In this document: positions 8,986-17,567 of the stretch, in pieces | Numbering within the stretch: position 1 is the first letter of the stretch | How the letters are laid out: every line of letters starts with the position of its first letter | DNA from: Suilimivivens sp045586385 | GTDB taxonomy: Bacteria > Bacillota > Clostridia > Lachnospirales > Lachnospiraceae | DNA length: 64,000 bases | Assembly (NCBI GenBank): GCA_045586385.1 | Contig: JAZNAE010000026.1 | Coordinates: 62,001 to 126,000, forward strand | Direction of reading: 5' to 3' | The notes under the pieces: generated by a model | What the model was told of the DNA's origin: nothing | Seen by the model: only the letters and a program-made list of their open reading frames with translations | The model's database searches: none | Program-made: the position numbers and the translations under genes

Positions 8986-9612
8986 TTAATATTTCCTACC
9001 TTGTAATCTGCTCTTCAACTTCGCTTTAATTCTTTGCAGCGCATTGTCTGTGGATTTTTCGTCTTTACCGAGAACCTTCGCAATCTGTGTATACTTCATA
9101 CCTGTTATATACAAATCAAGAACCTGCTTCTCAAAACTGCTCAGTTCTTTTTCAATGGTTTTCTCAATTAGCTCTACATTTTCCTTATCTATCAGAACAT
9201 CTTCCGGATTTTTGTCTGCCTGGGAAATCAATGAATCAATCAATTCCCACTCCTCGCCTTCTCCTTTTTCTCCGGAGCTTGCATATAAAGAAATATACGT
9301 ATTTAATGGTGCATGCTTTTGTCTTCCCGCAGCCTGGACAGCCGTATACATCTGTCTGGATACACACAAATCTGCAAATGTAAAGAAACTGGCATCTCTT
9401 CCGCTGTCATAATCTCTGATTGCCTTAAACAGCCCGATCATACCTTCCTGTATCAAATCGTCCCGGTCCGCTCCCAATATATACATGGAACCGGCTTTAC
9501 TACGCACCAGATTTTTATATTTATCCATAATATAATCTGTTATTTGTTTTTCTCCGTCACGAAGGCGTACAATCAACTCTTCGTCCGTAAATTGTTCATA
9601 ATCCCCGTTCAT
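8986..9612 (-). CDS. sigH: RNA polymerase sigma-H factor (SigH/Spo0H type)
   Basis: An alternative sigma factor of 208 residues. In Firmicutes SigH directs the transition to stationary phase and, in spore formers, early sporulation. Region 2 shows DRDDLIQEGMIGLFKAIRDY and the following SFFTFADLCVSRQMYTAV. Region 4 shows YTQIAKVLGKDEKSTDNALQRIKAKL, the -35 recognition helix-turn-helix. Length and motifs fit SigH better than ECF factors. The place in the genome supports it: in Bacillus sigH also follows cysE, cysS, mrnC and rlmB. AAAGGA lies almost against the ATG, a poor ribosome site for this start. The gene follows the SGNH hydrolase by 21 bases and ends just before the exporter promoter. 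Confidence 0.93.
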   Translation of the reverse strand: MNGDYEQFTDEELIVRLRDGEKQITDYIMDKYKNLVRSKAGSMYILGADRDDLIQEGMIGLFKAIRDYDSGRDASFFTFADLCVSRQMYTAVQAAGRQKHAPLNTYISLYASSGEKGEGEEWELIDSLISQADKNPEDVLIDKENVELIEKTIEKELSSFEKQVLDLYITGMKYTQIAKVLGKDEKSTDNALQRIKAKLKSRLQGRKY

Positions 9613-9633
9613 TCCTTTGCCCTTATACCTATT

Positions 9634-10998
9634 CTATTCTTCCTTCTCTGCATATATACCAACAATCTGTGCTGCTATATGCTCAGCAAGCATCTTATAT
9701 CCGGATGCATTTCCGTGTACACCGTCCGGCATAAAATTATGAATAATTGCAGCATCATGTGTATCTAAAAAGTTGGTGTGATACAAGTCAATATAGTTTA
9801 TCCCGTATTCCTTTGCAAGTTTTTCCATAATATCAGTAAACACTGATTGCGGAAGTAATGCTTCGTTTTTCTTACGGAGCATATCATGAAGCACATTGGA
9901 AAGAGGTGTCACAAGTACAATTTCTGCCTCCGGATAGTCTTCTTTCAATCCGCGAAGCAACTCATCCAAATCGCCTGCAAAGGTTCGCGGCATACGTTCC
10001 TCTAAACTTCCAAGCTCTTTCCTTGTTACACAGAAGCCGTCATTGGTTCCGCCCATTACAATAATTAAATCCGTATCCTCCGGTATTTCCCTATATCTGT
10101 CAACAAATGCCTGTTCCCAATATCTTCCTACCGAAGAACCGCCAATTCCTAAATTCACGACCTCAGCTGCTCCCAACGTCTGCTTAAGGAAATAAGGATA
10201 TGTCATTTGTTCATAATTTTCTTCATGAAATAAATTAGTGGCTGCTGTAAGACTATCTCCTATACATGCTATTTTAACATCTGAAAAATCATACTTGTTA
10301 TCTTTGATAACTTCTCTGTCAGAAGCATTTATCTTTATCGTTGCTTCATAGGAAGCACAAACTTCTTTTCCTTTTAAATCGTTTCCGGATACCGTCACAA
10401 CATTTTCTGAAACGCTGTTTTCTGACACGGTATTTCCCAAAACGGAATTTCCTGACACAGAATTGCTTGATACAGTATTTTCGGATACAGTTCCCTCAAA
10501 CATTTTTTCTTCTAATACCGCGTTTTCGGACACACTGTTCTCTGACATCGCTTCTTCTGATACCGCATTTTCTGATATCGTATTTTCTGATACTATATTT
10601 TCCGATACAGTTCCTTCCGACATACTGCCTGACTTACTTTCATCAACAGTTTCTTCACATAACTCCCCGTCATCTTCCTGAAACCAACCGGAGTCAGAAA
10701 CCACTGCTTCTTGCACTACTGTTCCTTGTGTTTCTGTTTCCTGTACTGTCTTTATTTCTACATAATTCAGTTCATTTTCCTCAATATAGGCTAAAAGTTC
10801 CTCCGGATTTTGGGAAAGGGTCTGAATGGTTTCCTGCATCGCTTCCACATCTGCCTTTGCTTTCTCATAAGCGGCCACTCTCTCTTTTTCCCACTTTACA
10901 TCTTTATAGTACTCATAGCCTTTATCGATTCCCACTGCTATCATCATGATTGCTACCATGGCAATCAACATCAGCATAAATTTATTAATATCATTCAT
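9634..10998 (-). CDS. Membrane-anchored SGNH/GDSL hydrolase with pentapeptide repeats
   Basis: A 454-residue protein with four parts. Residues 7-24 form an N-terminal membrane anchor. A charged helical stretch follows to about 100. Residues 127-205 are a low-complexity array of five-residue units of the type xVSEN. The SGNH hydrolase domain runs from about 240 to the end. Catalytic blocks are GDSL (247-250, nucleophile Ser249), a Gly in GIGGSS, GGTND (316-320), and DGVH (425-428, Asp425 and His428). The family removes acyl or acetyl groups from lipids or glycans; with an outward-facing domain, a cell-wall or surface-glycan esterase is likely. It lies between rlmB and sigH, where Bacillus has rae1 (yacP). 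The repeats probably form a flexible spacer. Confidence 0.85.
   Translation of the reverse strand: MNDINKFMLMLIAMVAIMMIAVGIDKGYEYYKDVKWEKERVAAYEKAKADVEAMQETIQTLSQNPEELLAYIEENELNYVEIKTVQETETQGTVVQEAVVSDSGWFQEDDGELCEETVDESKSGSMSEGTVSENIVSENTISENAVSEEAMSENSVSENAVLEEKMFEGTVSENTVSSNSVSGNSVLGNTVSENSVSENVVTVSGNDLKGKEVCASYEATIKINASDREVIKDNKYDFSDVKIACIGDSLTAATNLFHEENYEQMTYPYFLKQTLGAAEVVNLGIGGSSVGRYWEQAFVDRYREIPEDTDLIIVMGGTNDGFCVTRKELGSLEERMPRTFAGDLDELLRGLKEDYPEAEIVLVTPLSNVLHDMLRKKNEALLPQSVFTDIMEKLAKEYGINYIDLYHTNFLDTHDAAIIHNFMPDGVHGNASGYKMLAEHIAAQIVGIYAEKEE
10386..10625 (-). repeat. 15-bp coding tandem repeat (xVSEN units)
   Basis: About fifteen imperfect 15-bp units encode the Val-Ser-Glu-Asn type pentapeptides of the SGNH hydrolase linker. 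The unit count could vary by slipped-strand replication without shifting the frame. Confidence 0.8.
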
Positions 10999-11007
10999 AA
11001 GTTATCC

Positions 11008-11775
11008 TTAATTCATCCTCTGACGGACAATTTCATATGCCAACACACCTGCTGCCACAGAAGCATTCAGTGAATCAATATCTCCCTTCATGGGAATGGA
11101 TGCCACCATGTCACATTTTTCTTTTACGAGGCGGCCGACGCCCTCTCCTTCGTTTCCGATAACAAGACCGATAGGCCCTTTTAAATCCAAATCATACATT
11201 TTGGTGCCGCCCATATCCGCACAAACAAACCAAAGTCCCTGCTTTTTCAGATCTTCTATCGTCTTTGCAAGATTCGTCACCTTTGCTACAGGTGTATAGT
11301 TCAGTGCCCCTGCAGAAGTTCTTGCCACGGTCGCGGTAAGACCTACAGCTCGGTTCTTTGGAATAATCACCCCATGTGCACCGACAAGATTGGCTGTCCT
11401 TATGATAGCTCCCAAATTGTGAGGATCTTCAATATTGTCCAGCAAAAATAAGAATGGTGCTTCCCCTTTTTTTTCTGCCAAAGCAAACATGTCCTCTATT
11501 TCCGCATATTTATAGGCAGCGGCTACTGCAATAACTCCCTGATGCTTTCCGGTTTCGGACAACTGGTCAAGACGCTCCTTTGTCACATACTTAATCATAG
11601 TATCGTGCTTTTTGGCTTCTCTCTTAATAGTCATAACAGGGCCATCCTGACAACCGTCAAGCACGTAAACCTTATCAATTTCTTTGCCGGAGCGGAATGC
11701 TTCAATAACCGCATTTCTTCCTTCGATGGTAAATTCATTATATCCTGCTTTTAACTCTGTTCTGTTCTCTTCCAT
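11008..11775 (-). CDS. rlmB: 23S rRNA (guanosine-2'-O-)-methyltransferase RlmB
   Basis: A SPOUT-class RNA methyltransferase of 255 residues that, in characterised homologues, 2'-O-methylates a guanosine in domain V of 23S rRNA using S-adenosylmethionine. All three family motifs are visible: DNIEDPHNLGAIIRTA with the conserved Asn and Arg, LVIGNEGEGV, and IPMKGDIDSLNASVAAGV, which forms the trefoil knot and cofactor pocket. The N-terminal 80 residues match the L30e-like RNA-binding domain (IEGRNAVIEAF). The gene follows mrnC by ten bases and precedes the SGNH hydrolase by nine, so it is inside one operon. Members of this group are also annotated TrmH. Confidence 0.94.
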   Translation of the reverse strand: MEENRTELKAGYNEFTIEGRNAVIEAFRSGKEIDKVYVLDGCQDGPVMTIKREAKKHDTMIKYVTKERLDQLSETGKHQGVIAVAAAYKYAEIEDMFALAEKKGEAPFLFLLDNIEDPHNLGAIIRTANLVGAHGVIIPKNRAVGLTATVARTSAGALNYTPVAKVTNLAKTIEDLKKQGLWFVCADMGGTKMYDLDLKGPIGLVIGNEGEGVGRLVKEKCDMVASIPMKGDIDSLNASVAAGVLAYEIVRQRMN

Positions 11776-11785
11776 GTTTTCATCC

Positions 11786-12226
11786 CTACAACGTCATGTC
11801 TAATTTATGTAAACCAATTTGGATCAATTCCAAAATTCTATCTGTTCTATCCTTCAAATATAAATATCCCATCAGTGCTTCCAGTCCTGTCGCTTTCCGG
11901 TAATCTCCTATGGATGCATTTTTGGCACTGGTATAGGATTTGGCATTTCTACCTCTTTTATACACAGCCACCTCTTCCTCTGTAAGCTCCGGCATCAAAG
12001 CTTCTATCATGGCAGCCTGGTTTTCTGCCTTTACATACCTTACCGTCTTATGGTGTAGCTTATTCGCGGGTTCATTTCCACGTTCCACCACAGCCGTCCT
12101 GATGATGAGGTCAAAAATACTGTCCCCGATATAAGCAAGTGTAAGAGGTGAATATGTCCTGATATCCACCTCTTTTAATGCAAAACTCTGTTTTATCTGT
12201 TCTAACAAACTTATGCTCTTTTCCAT
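11786..12226 (-). CDS. mrnC: Mini-ribonuclease III
   Basis: A 146-residue catalytic-domain-only RNase III homologue that matures 23S rRNA ends in Firmicutes. The signature YIGDSIFDLIIRTAVVERGN carries the acidic metal-binding residues, and GLEALMGYLYL near the C-terminus supplies the second conserved acidic patch. There is no double-stranded RNA-binding domain, as expected. AAGGAG lies upstream of the ATG. The start overlaps the 3' end of cysS by 16 bases. The cysS-mrnC-rlmB order is conserved in Firmicutes. Confidence 0.95.
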   Translation of the reverse strand: MEKSISLLEQIKQSFALKEVDIRTYSPLTLAYIGDSIFDLIIRTAVVERGNEPANKLHHKTVRYVKAENQAAMIEALMPELTEEEVAVYKRGRNAKSYTSAKNASIGDYRKATGLEALMGYLYLKDRTDRILELIQIGLHKLDMTL

Positions 12227-13620
12227 TTTACTCCTTCGCGAGTATCTTCTAAAATAATACCTTTGCTTAAAAGTTCATCTCTGATTTCATCTGCACGGGC
12301 AAAGTTCTTTTCTTTTCTCGCTGCCTGTCTTTCTGCAATCAATGCCTCAATATCAGCATCCAGCATTTCTTCTTTCTTTTCTACGATAAGTCCACAGATA
12401 TCGGAAAGCATGATTATTTCTGCCTTCAGTGCTTCTAAGAATTCTTTGCTGCTTTCTGCACTTGTATTAGTATTTATAAACTTAACAAGTTCAAAAATAG
12501 CAGAAATGGCATCAGCAGTATTGAAGTCATCGTCCATTGCTTCATCAAACTTTGTAATAAAGTCTTCTGCTTCCTTAAGCAGCGCATTTTCTTCTTCTTT
12601 CATTGTAGCAGATGCAACGTTTTCAAGCAAATAGTTCAAATTGCTGACACTGGTTACAATTCTCTCATAACCGTTTGCTGCCGCTTCCATTAAATCTGCG
12701 CTGAAGTTCAGCTGACTTCTGTAATGTGCGGAAAGCATGAAGAAACGAAGAACCTGCAAATCATACTTTTCACTGATGTCTCTTACTGTAAAGAAGTTTC
12801 CAGCAGACTTCGACATCTTCTTATTATCAATATTTAAAAATGCATTGTGCATCCAATATTTTGCGAACTGCTTACCATTTGCTGCCTCAGACTGGGCAAT
12901 TTCATTTTCATGATGAGGGAATACAAGGTCTTCTCCACCGGCATGAATATCAATCTCTTCACCAAGATATTTTTTGCTCATAACGGAGCATTCAATATGC
13001 CATCCGGGACGTCCATTGCACCAGGGTGACTCCCAATAAGGTTCTCCTTCTTTTTTCGGTTTCCAAAGAACAAAATCCAGGGAATCTTCTTTTTGGTCTT
13101 CACCTGTTACTAACAAGGAACGGTTTCCGCCCTGAAGATCATCCAAATTTTTATGGGAAAGTTTTCCGTATTCCTTAAAGCTTCTGGTACGGAAATAAAC
13201 GGTTCCGTCTGCTGCCACATAGGCATGGCCTTTTTCAATCAGTGTACCGATCATATCAAGCATACCGCAGATTTCTTCCGTTGCCTTAGGATGTGTGGTG
13301 GCTGCCTTTACGTTCATAGCTTCCATATCCTTTTTGCACTCTGCAATATAACGCTCGGAAATCACGGAAGCATCCACGCCTTCTTCGATTGCTTTCTTGA
13401 TAATCTTATCATCTACGTCTGTAAAATTGGAAACATAGTTTACTTCATAACCTTTATGCTCCATGTAGCGTCTTACGGTATCAAACACAATCATGGGACG
13501 TGCATTTCCGATATGAATTAAATTGTATACGGTAGGTCCGCATACATACATTTTTACCTTGCCTTCCTCAATAGGAATAAATTCTTCTTTTTTCTTTGAT
13601 AATGTGTTGTAAATTTTCAT
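12211..13620 (-). CDS. cysS: Cysteinyl-tRNA synthetase
   Basis: This class I synthetase of 469 residues charges tRNA-Cys. The HIGH-like motif is HIGN within TVYNLIHIGNAR, and the KMSKS loop is intact in NKKMSKSAGNF. Zinc ligands are present around CGPT and WHIECS. The ATG at 13620 is preferred because AAGGAGG precedes it at good spacing; an ATG eight codons earlier lacks this. The gene lies downstream of cysE and the Cys T-box leader, so cysteine synthesis and charging probably respond together to uncharged tRNA-Cys. Confidence 0.97.
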   Translation of the reverse strand: MKIYNTLSKKKEEFIPIEEGKVKMYVCGPTVYNLIHIGNARPMIVFDTVRRYMEHKGYEVNYVSNFTDVDDKIIKKAIEEGVDASVISERYIAECKKDMEAMNVKAATTHPKATEEICGMLDMIGTLIEKGHAYVAADGTVYFRTRSFKEYGKLSHKNLDDLQGGNRSLLVTGEDQKEDSLDFVLWKPKKEGEPYWESPWCNGRPGWHIECSVMSKKYLGEEIDIHAGGEDLVFPHHENEIAQSEAANGKQFAKYWMHNAFLNIDNKKMSKSAGNFFTVRDISEKYDLQVLRFFMLSAHYRSQLNFSADLMEAAANGYERIVTSVSNLNYLLENVASATMKEEENALLKEAEDFITKFDEAMDDDFNTADAISAIFELVKFINTNTSAESSKEFLEALKAEIIMLSDICGLIVEKKEEMLDADIEALIAERQAARKEKNFARADEIRDELLSKGIILEDTREGVKWKRA

Positions 13621-13682
13621 GTTTTCCTCCTTCATGCAGCGCATGCTATTTGCCTTCTTTTTCGCTTATCTGTCTCTTGCTG

Positions 13683-14363
13683 TCATTCGTCCTGCTTGCT
13701 GTCTCTGGTCAAATTTCTCATCTGCTGTTCCAATTCAAGAATCCGGTTAGTCATTTCTGAATTACTATACTGAAGTGCAGTTAGCTCTTCCATAACAGGG
13801 TCGGGCAAATGTACTTGATCCAATTCTTCCTGCGGAAGATTCTGCTTCAGACGCTTTACGATACGTCCCGGAACACCGACTACCGTAGAGCCGGGTGGTA
13901 CATCGGAAAGCACTACACTTCCGGCTCCGATTTTACAATTATCCCCTATGGTGCAGGAACCAAGTACCTTCGCACCTGCTCCAATCATGATATTGTTTCC
14001 TAAGGTAGGGTGTCGCTTTCCCTGCTCCTTACCGGTACCGCCAAGTGTCACTCCCTGATACAGCGTTACATTATCACCGATAATGGTAGTCTCTCCTATA
14101 ATAACACCATTACCGTGGTCAATAAAGAATCCTTTTCCAATCTGTGCACCGGGATGGATTTCAATGCCGGTTTTCCGCACAGCCCTTTGGGATACCCATC
14201 TTGCCAGGAAATAATGCTTCTTTGTATATAGTTTGTGAGCAAATCGGTAGTGTAGCATCACCTTGAAACTTGGATACAAAAAGACTTCCATGGTGGAATG
14301 GATTGCTGCATCACGTTCTTTGATTAAGGCGATTTCTTCCTTCAAATGTTTCAAAAATCCCAC
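13683..14363 (-). CDS. cysE: Serine O-acetyltransferase
   Basis: It makes O-acetylserine from serine and acetyl-CoA, the first step of cysteine synthesis. Residues from about 50 on carry the left-handed beta-helix hexapeptide repeats (GAQIGKGFFIDHGNGVIIGE, then GVTLGGTG and IGDNCKIGAGSVV), including the catalytic His in DHG. A GTG at 14363 is chosen as start because AAGGAG sits eight bases upstream and the protein then begins FLKHLKEE as in relatives; the upstream ATG at 14405 would add 14 residues. That gives 226 residues. Downstream is cysS after 62 bases. Upstream, on the same strand, lie a 54-bp repeat array and a T-box leader. Confidence 0.95.
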   Translation of the reverse strand: MGFLKHLKEEIALIKERDAAIHSTMEVFLYPSFKVMLHYRFAHKLYTKKHYFLARWVSQRAVRKTGIEIHPGAQIGKGFFIDHGNGVIIGETTIIGDNVTLYQGVTLGGTGKEQGKRHPTLGNNIMIGAGAKVLGSCTIGDNCKIGAGSVVLSDVPPGSTVVGVPGRIVKRLKQNLPQEELDQVHLPDPVMEELTALQYSNSEMTNRILELEQQMRNLTRDSKQDE

Positions 14364-14398
14364 TGACTTCACTCCTTTATGAATTTCATTTTTACACT

Positions 14399-14668
14399 TT
14401 CCCAACTATTTTCCCTCGTTTTTGATTTCGTTGGGGTGTTTTTTGCTTCTCATCCCAACTTTTCTGACTCTTTCTTGTGTTTCGTTGGGCCAACTCCTGC
14501 TTTTTACCCCAACTTATCATCACTTCTCTTGCATTTCGTTGGGTCAACTCTTGCTTTTTACCCCAACGCACCAGTACTTCTCTTGTGCTTCGTTGGGTCG
14601 CCTCTTGCTTTTTACCCCAACGCACCAGTACTTCTCTTGTGCTTCGTTGGGACACCTCTTGCTTCGTG
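14399..14668. repeat. 54-bp tandem repeat array A (TTTCGTTGGG family)
   Basis: Five units start at 14426, 14480, 14534, 14588 and 14642, with a partial unit before them. Each begins TTTCGTTGGG or CTTCGTTGGG and carries CCCAAC about 20 bases later, so each unit can form a GTTGGG/CCCAAC stem. The array lies between the T-box terminator and cysE. A 97-codon minus-strand frame (14392-14685) through it is just the repeat read as 18-residue units and has no proper ribosome site. Confidence 0.85.
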
Positions 14669-14693
14669 TTTATGTCACAATACATTTCCTAAA

Positions 14694-15012
14694 ACAAAAA
14701 AACTCCGTCCCTGTTAGAGACGAAGTTATCCGCGGTTCCACTCTATTAGAGGTAATGTACCTCCACTTTGGCTCACGTAACGTGTGAATACGTGTCTCGC
14801 TACTTCATACATGTGTCAATACGATTCTTCACACAACTCCTCGTACAACTCATTTCTTCACGAAACCTGCTCCCGGACGCACTTCCATTTTAGACGCTTT
14901 AGGAATGCTTTCAGCCGGTGGCAATCCCTCTCTGTAAACGCGGCATCCATTAGATGCTATAAAATGTACTCTTTCCGTTCTTTGCATTTAAAATCATTAT
15001 TAAAATCTTTAC
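14694..15012 (-). promoter_or_regulatory. T-box leader, probably tRNA-Cys responsive, for cysE-cysS
   Basis: The T-box core on the minus strand reads AGAGTGGAACCGCGG (14730-14744 on the plus strand), one base off the usual AGGGTGGNACCGCG. The terminator follows directly (14694-14727), with ACTTCGTCTCT pairing GGGACGGAGT and then T's. In stem I, CATTTTA pairs TAAAATG. The loop below has AGTA on one side and GAAG followed by TGC (14879-14881) on the other, so the specifier is most likely the Cys codon TGC. Uncharged tRNA-Cys would stabilise the antiterminator and allow transcription into cysE. Confidence 0.88.
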
Positions 15013-15018
15013 ATTATC

Positions 15019-15047
15019 AGAATATGCAAAAGAGTCTCTTTTGTCAA
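15019..15047 (-). promoter_or_regulatory. Sigma-A promoter of the T-box leader
   Basis: Minus-strand TTGACA, 17-bp spacer, TATTCT. The -35 overlaps the stop codon of the upstream HAD gene, so cysE-cysS can be transcribed separately from the genes before it. Confidence 0.75.
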
Positions 15048-15700
15048 CCGGAAAATTGTTCTTTCAAAAATTCTTTCACTTCTTCCAAATCCACACACTT
15101 GCCGTACAGGATTTGCATAATCTCCTCATCCGGCTGCCACAAATCCGGCACCATAATAGGATGGCATCCTGCACGATGTGCAGAAAGGAGCCCGTTTTTG
15201 GAATCCTCAATGGCAATACAGTCCTGCGCATCTTCTCCCAAAAGTTCGCATGCCTTTAAATAAATATCCGGCTCCGGTTTGGATTTACTTATCATATCCC
15301 CGCATACAATTGCATGAAAGTAATCATATACTCCGGCATCTCTTAAGTGCTTCTCTACTTCCCACTTCGGAGATGAAGATGCAACTGCCAATTTATAATT
15401 CTTCTCTTTCAAATATTGAAGCAATACATACAAGCCCTTTTTCACCGGCACCTTATTTTCACTGTAAAACTTCTCTAAAAATTCCTTGGAATATTTGCGA
15501 AGTTCCTCTCTGTTATATCCGGTACCAAACTCTTCCTCCCAAACCTGCATCGTAAGCTGTGCATTCATTCCAAGTGTCTTTATCACCATATATCCGGCTT
15601 TGCCGATACCCATCTTCTCTCCGGCATAATCCCAAGCCATCATAAAAACTCTTTCTGTATCAAACATAAGTCCATCCATATCAAATATCACTGCATTCAT
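15044..15700 (-). CDS. HAD-superfamily hydrolase, beta-phosphoglucomutase-like
   Basis: A 218-residue phosphatase or phosphomutase of the HAD superfamily, subfamily I with a helical cap. Motif I is FDMDGLMFDTE (nucleophile Asp and acid/base Asp two residues later). Motif II is VASSS, with Lys in KSKPEPDIY as motif III, and motif IV is IEDSKNG. The cap between residues 15 and 85 is the four-helix type seen in beta-phosphoglucomutase and small sugar-phosphate phosphatases. The substrate cannot be assigned. It follows the methyltransferase/MTHFR gene by 55 bases on the same strand. Confidence 0.88.
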   Translation of the reverse strand: MNAVIFDMDGLMFDTERVFMMAWDYAGEKMGIGKAGYMVIKTLGMNAQLTMQVWEEEFGTGYNREELRKYSKEFLEKFYSENKVPVKKGLYVLLQYLKEKNYKLAVASSSPKWEVEKHLRDAGVYDYFHAIVCGDMISKSKPEPDIYLKACELLGEDAQDCIAIEDSKNGLLSAHRAGCHPIMVPDLWQPDEEIMQILYGKCVDLEEVKEFLKEQFSG

Positions 15701-15755
15701 ATATGTCCACTTCCTATTTCCAAAAATTCTGTTTACGTCAAACTCACAAAAAAAA

Positions 15756-17567
15756 TCACATATCTTTCAATATTTTCTCTAACATAGACACCCTATTAAA
15801 GGGAAATGAAAAATAATAACCGTCCGCAAAATCATCGGTAAGTGCCATCATCTCCTTAGCAAGCATAATACCCGCCTGCTCTCCTTCTTCTCTGGTCATA
15901 TCTGCACGATACCTGGCAAGTACTTCGTCTGTCACATCGATACCTGTCATTTCATTCTTCATAAACATGGCATTCTTCAGACTGACAAAAGGCATGATAC
16001 CGCACAAAATCCTTGCACCGGTTTCCTGCTTCACAAAGCGAAGACGCTCTGCACTCTCTTTGGTGGAAACAGGCTGTGTCAGAAAGAAAGTCGCTCCCGC
16101 TTCCATTTTTTTCTTCACCCGACCGATTTCCACTTCAATATTTCTTCTTCCCTGATTAATGGCACCGCCATAACAAACGGGCTCATCTCCGAACTGTTCC
16201 TCATTCATATCATTCATGATATGCATAAGTCCCACAGAATCAAAGTTAAACACACTCTTTACACTGCTGCGTGCCATATTTGGGATAGGGTCACCTGTAA
16301 CCACTAAGAAGTTATGTATCTTATTAATATGCGCTCCTAAAAGCTGGGAACGCATGGCAATTGCATTCTTATCGCGGCAACAGATATGGGGCATAACGCA
16401 CATTCCGGTTTCTCTTGCCACCTTCTCTGCCATCAAGATGGAATCTGCCCTGGTTCTTCCTGATGGAGAATCGGGAAATGTCAAAACATCCACACCGCTT
16501 TTTTGTAATAAATGTGCCGCATCCATTAAATTCTCGTCATCGCTTCCAAGGGGCGGTGCTAATTCAACGGCAATCAACTTTTTGCCTTCTTTTCCGGCAA
16601 AGAAAGAATTGTCCCCTTTAGCAACGGGCGTAACTGTCTCTGACGCAGCTTCTACAGTTTTTTCTTCTTGTCTGAAAGAAATCCGCTCTTTCATTTTGCG
16701 GATATATTCAGGCGTGGTACCGCAGCATCCACCGATAATATCAGCGCCATCCTTTGCAATATCATTTACCTTTTCCGCAAAGTAATCTACGTTATGATGG
16801 TCAAAAATCATACGATTGCTGACCACATGCGGATACCCTGCATTGGGCAGGGCAGTTAGAAAGTGCTTTCCTGACAAATGTAATTTCGACATAATCTGCT
16901 GCATGTGTCCCGGTCCGATTCCGCAGTTAAAGCCAACGGCATCAATATCCTCTATGCTTTCCGCACTTTGCATCAATTTCCTTGCACTCAATCCGGATTG
17001 ACTGTATCCAAATTGATTGACCGAAAACTGCACAATCACAAAAGCCTTATCACCGATTAATCCGATAGCTTCACGGATATCCTCCAAATCAGAAAAGGTT
17101 TCAAACACAAACAGTTTTGCCCCTTCTGCTAAAAAGGTGCGGCATATATTTGCATATTCTTCGGAAATCCGTTCTCGTTCCACTTGACCATAATGGGAAA
17201 CCTGACCGATATCTGCTGCTACATAGACATCCGATACTCCCACTGCCTTCTTTGCAAGACGGTACCCTTCCGTCAATATCTTCTCTACCTCTTCCCACGG
17301 CAAATCCATAGCAAAGGAATTTGCTGCAAAGGTGTTGGTCCTGATAATCTGGGCACCTGCCTCTATATACTCCCTGTGAATCCTAAGAACTCTCTCCGGA
17401 TACTTTATATTGGCAAGCTCCGGCAGTTCCCTGGTATCATACAAACCTGCGTAATAGGTTCCGAATGCGCCATCCATCAAAAGTTTCTGATTTTTTATTC
17501 TGTTAATAATTTCCGTTTTCCCCTGTTGTATCATCACTCTACCGGCTTTCTTTATGCTCTGCTGCAT
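15756..17567 (-). CDS. Bifunctional homocysteine S-methyltransferase / methylenetetrahydrofolate reductase
   Basis: A 603-residue fusion for one-carbon and methionine metabolism. Residues about 10-290 are a zinc-dependent homocysteine methyltransferase: MDGAFGTYY at the start, a Cys in GFNCGIG and the zinc-binding pair in GGCCGTT. Residues about 320-603 are an MTHFR-type TIM barrel (VELAPPLGSDD, FLVVTGDP, FLTQPV), which reduces methylene-THF with a flavin. The same fusion is known from many Firmicutes (YitJ type). The start overlaps ispF by 16 bases. A second ATG at 17534 is possible; neither has a strong ribosome site, which fits coupling to ispF. Confidence 0.93.
   Translation of the reverse strand: MQQSIKKAGRVMIQQGKTEIINRIKNQKLLMDGAFGTYYAGLYDTRELPELANIKYPERVLRIHREYIEAGAQIIRTNTFAANSFAMDLPWEEVEKILTEGYRLAKKAVGVSDVYVAADIGQVSHYGQVERERISEEYANICRTFLAEGAKLFVFETFSDLEDIREAIGLIGDKAFVIVQFSVNQFGYSQSGLSARKLMQSAESIEDIDAVGFNCGIGPGHMQQIMSKLHLSGKHFLTALPNAGYPHVVSNRMIFDHHNVDYFAEKVNDIAKDGADIIGGCCGTTPEYIRKMKERISFRQEEKTVEAASETVTPVAKGDNSFFAGKEGKKLIAVELAPPLGSDDENLMDAAHLLQKSGVDVLTFPDSPSGRTRADSILMAEKVARETGMCVMPHICCRDKNAIAMRSQLLGAHINKIHNFLVVTGDPIPNMARSSVKSVFNFDSVGLMHIMNDMNEEQFGDEPVCYGGAINQGRRNIEVEIGRVKKKMEAGATFFLTQPVSTKESAERLRFVKQETGARILCGIMPFVSLKNAMFMKNEMTGIDVTDEVLARYRADMTREEGEQAGIMLAKEMMALTDDFADGYYFSFPFNRVSMLEKILKDM

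Noticed and set aside
10341..10949. 202-codon plus-strand frame opposite the SGNH repeat
   Set aside because: It is a shadow of the 15-bp coding repeat; low-complexity Phe/Leu-rich sequence without a ribosome site.
14399..14668. Possible CRISPR array
   Set aside because: The units are contiguous 54-bp copies without unique spacers, and no cas gene lies nearby. Array B was rejected for the same reason.
14392..14685. 97-codon minus-strand frame with 18-residue repeats in array A
   Set aside because: The 54-bp period keeps several frames open on both strands, there is no proper ribosome site, and the repeats have DNA-level inverted pairs. It is more likely non-coding.
14784..15263. Plus-strand frame of 159 codons across the T-box leader
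   Set aside because: It runs antisense to the T-box and the HAD gene and has no recognisable protein features.
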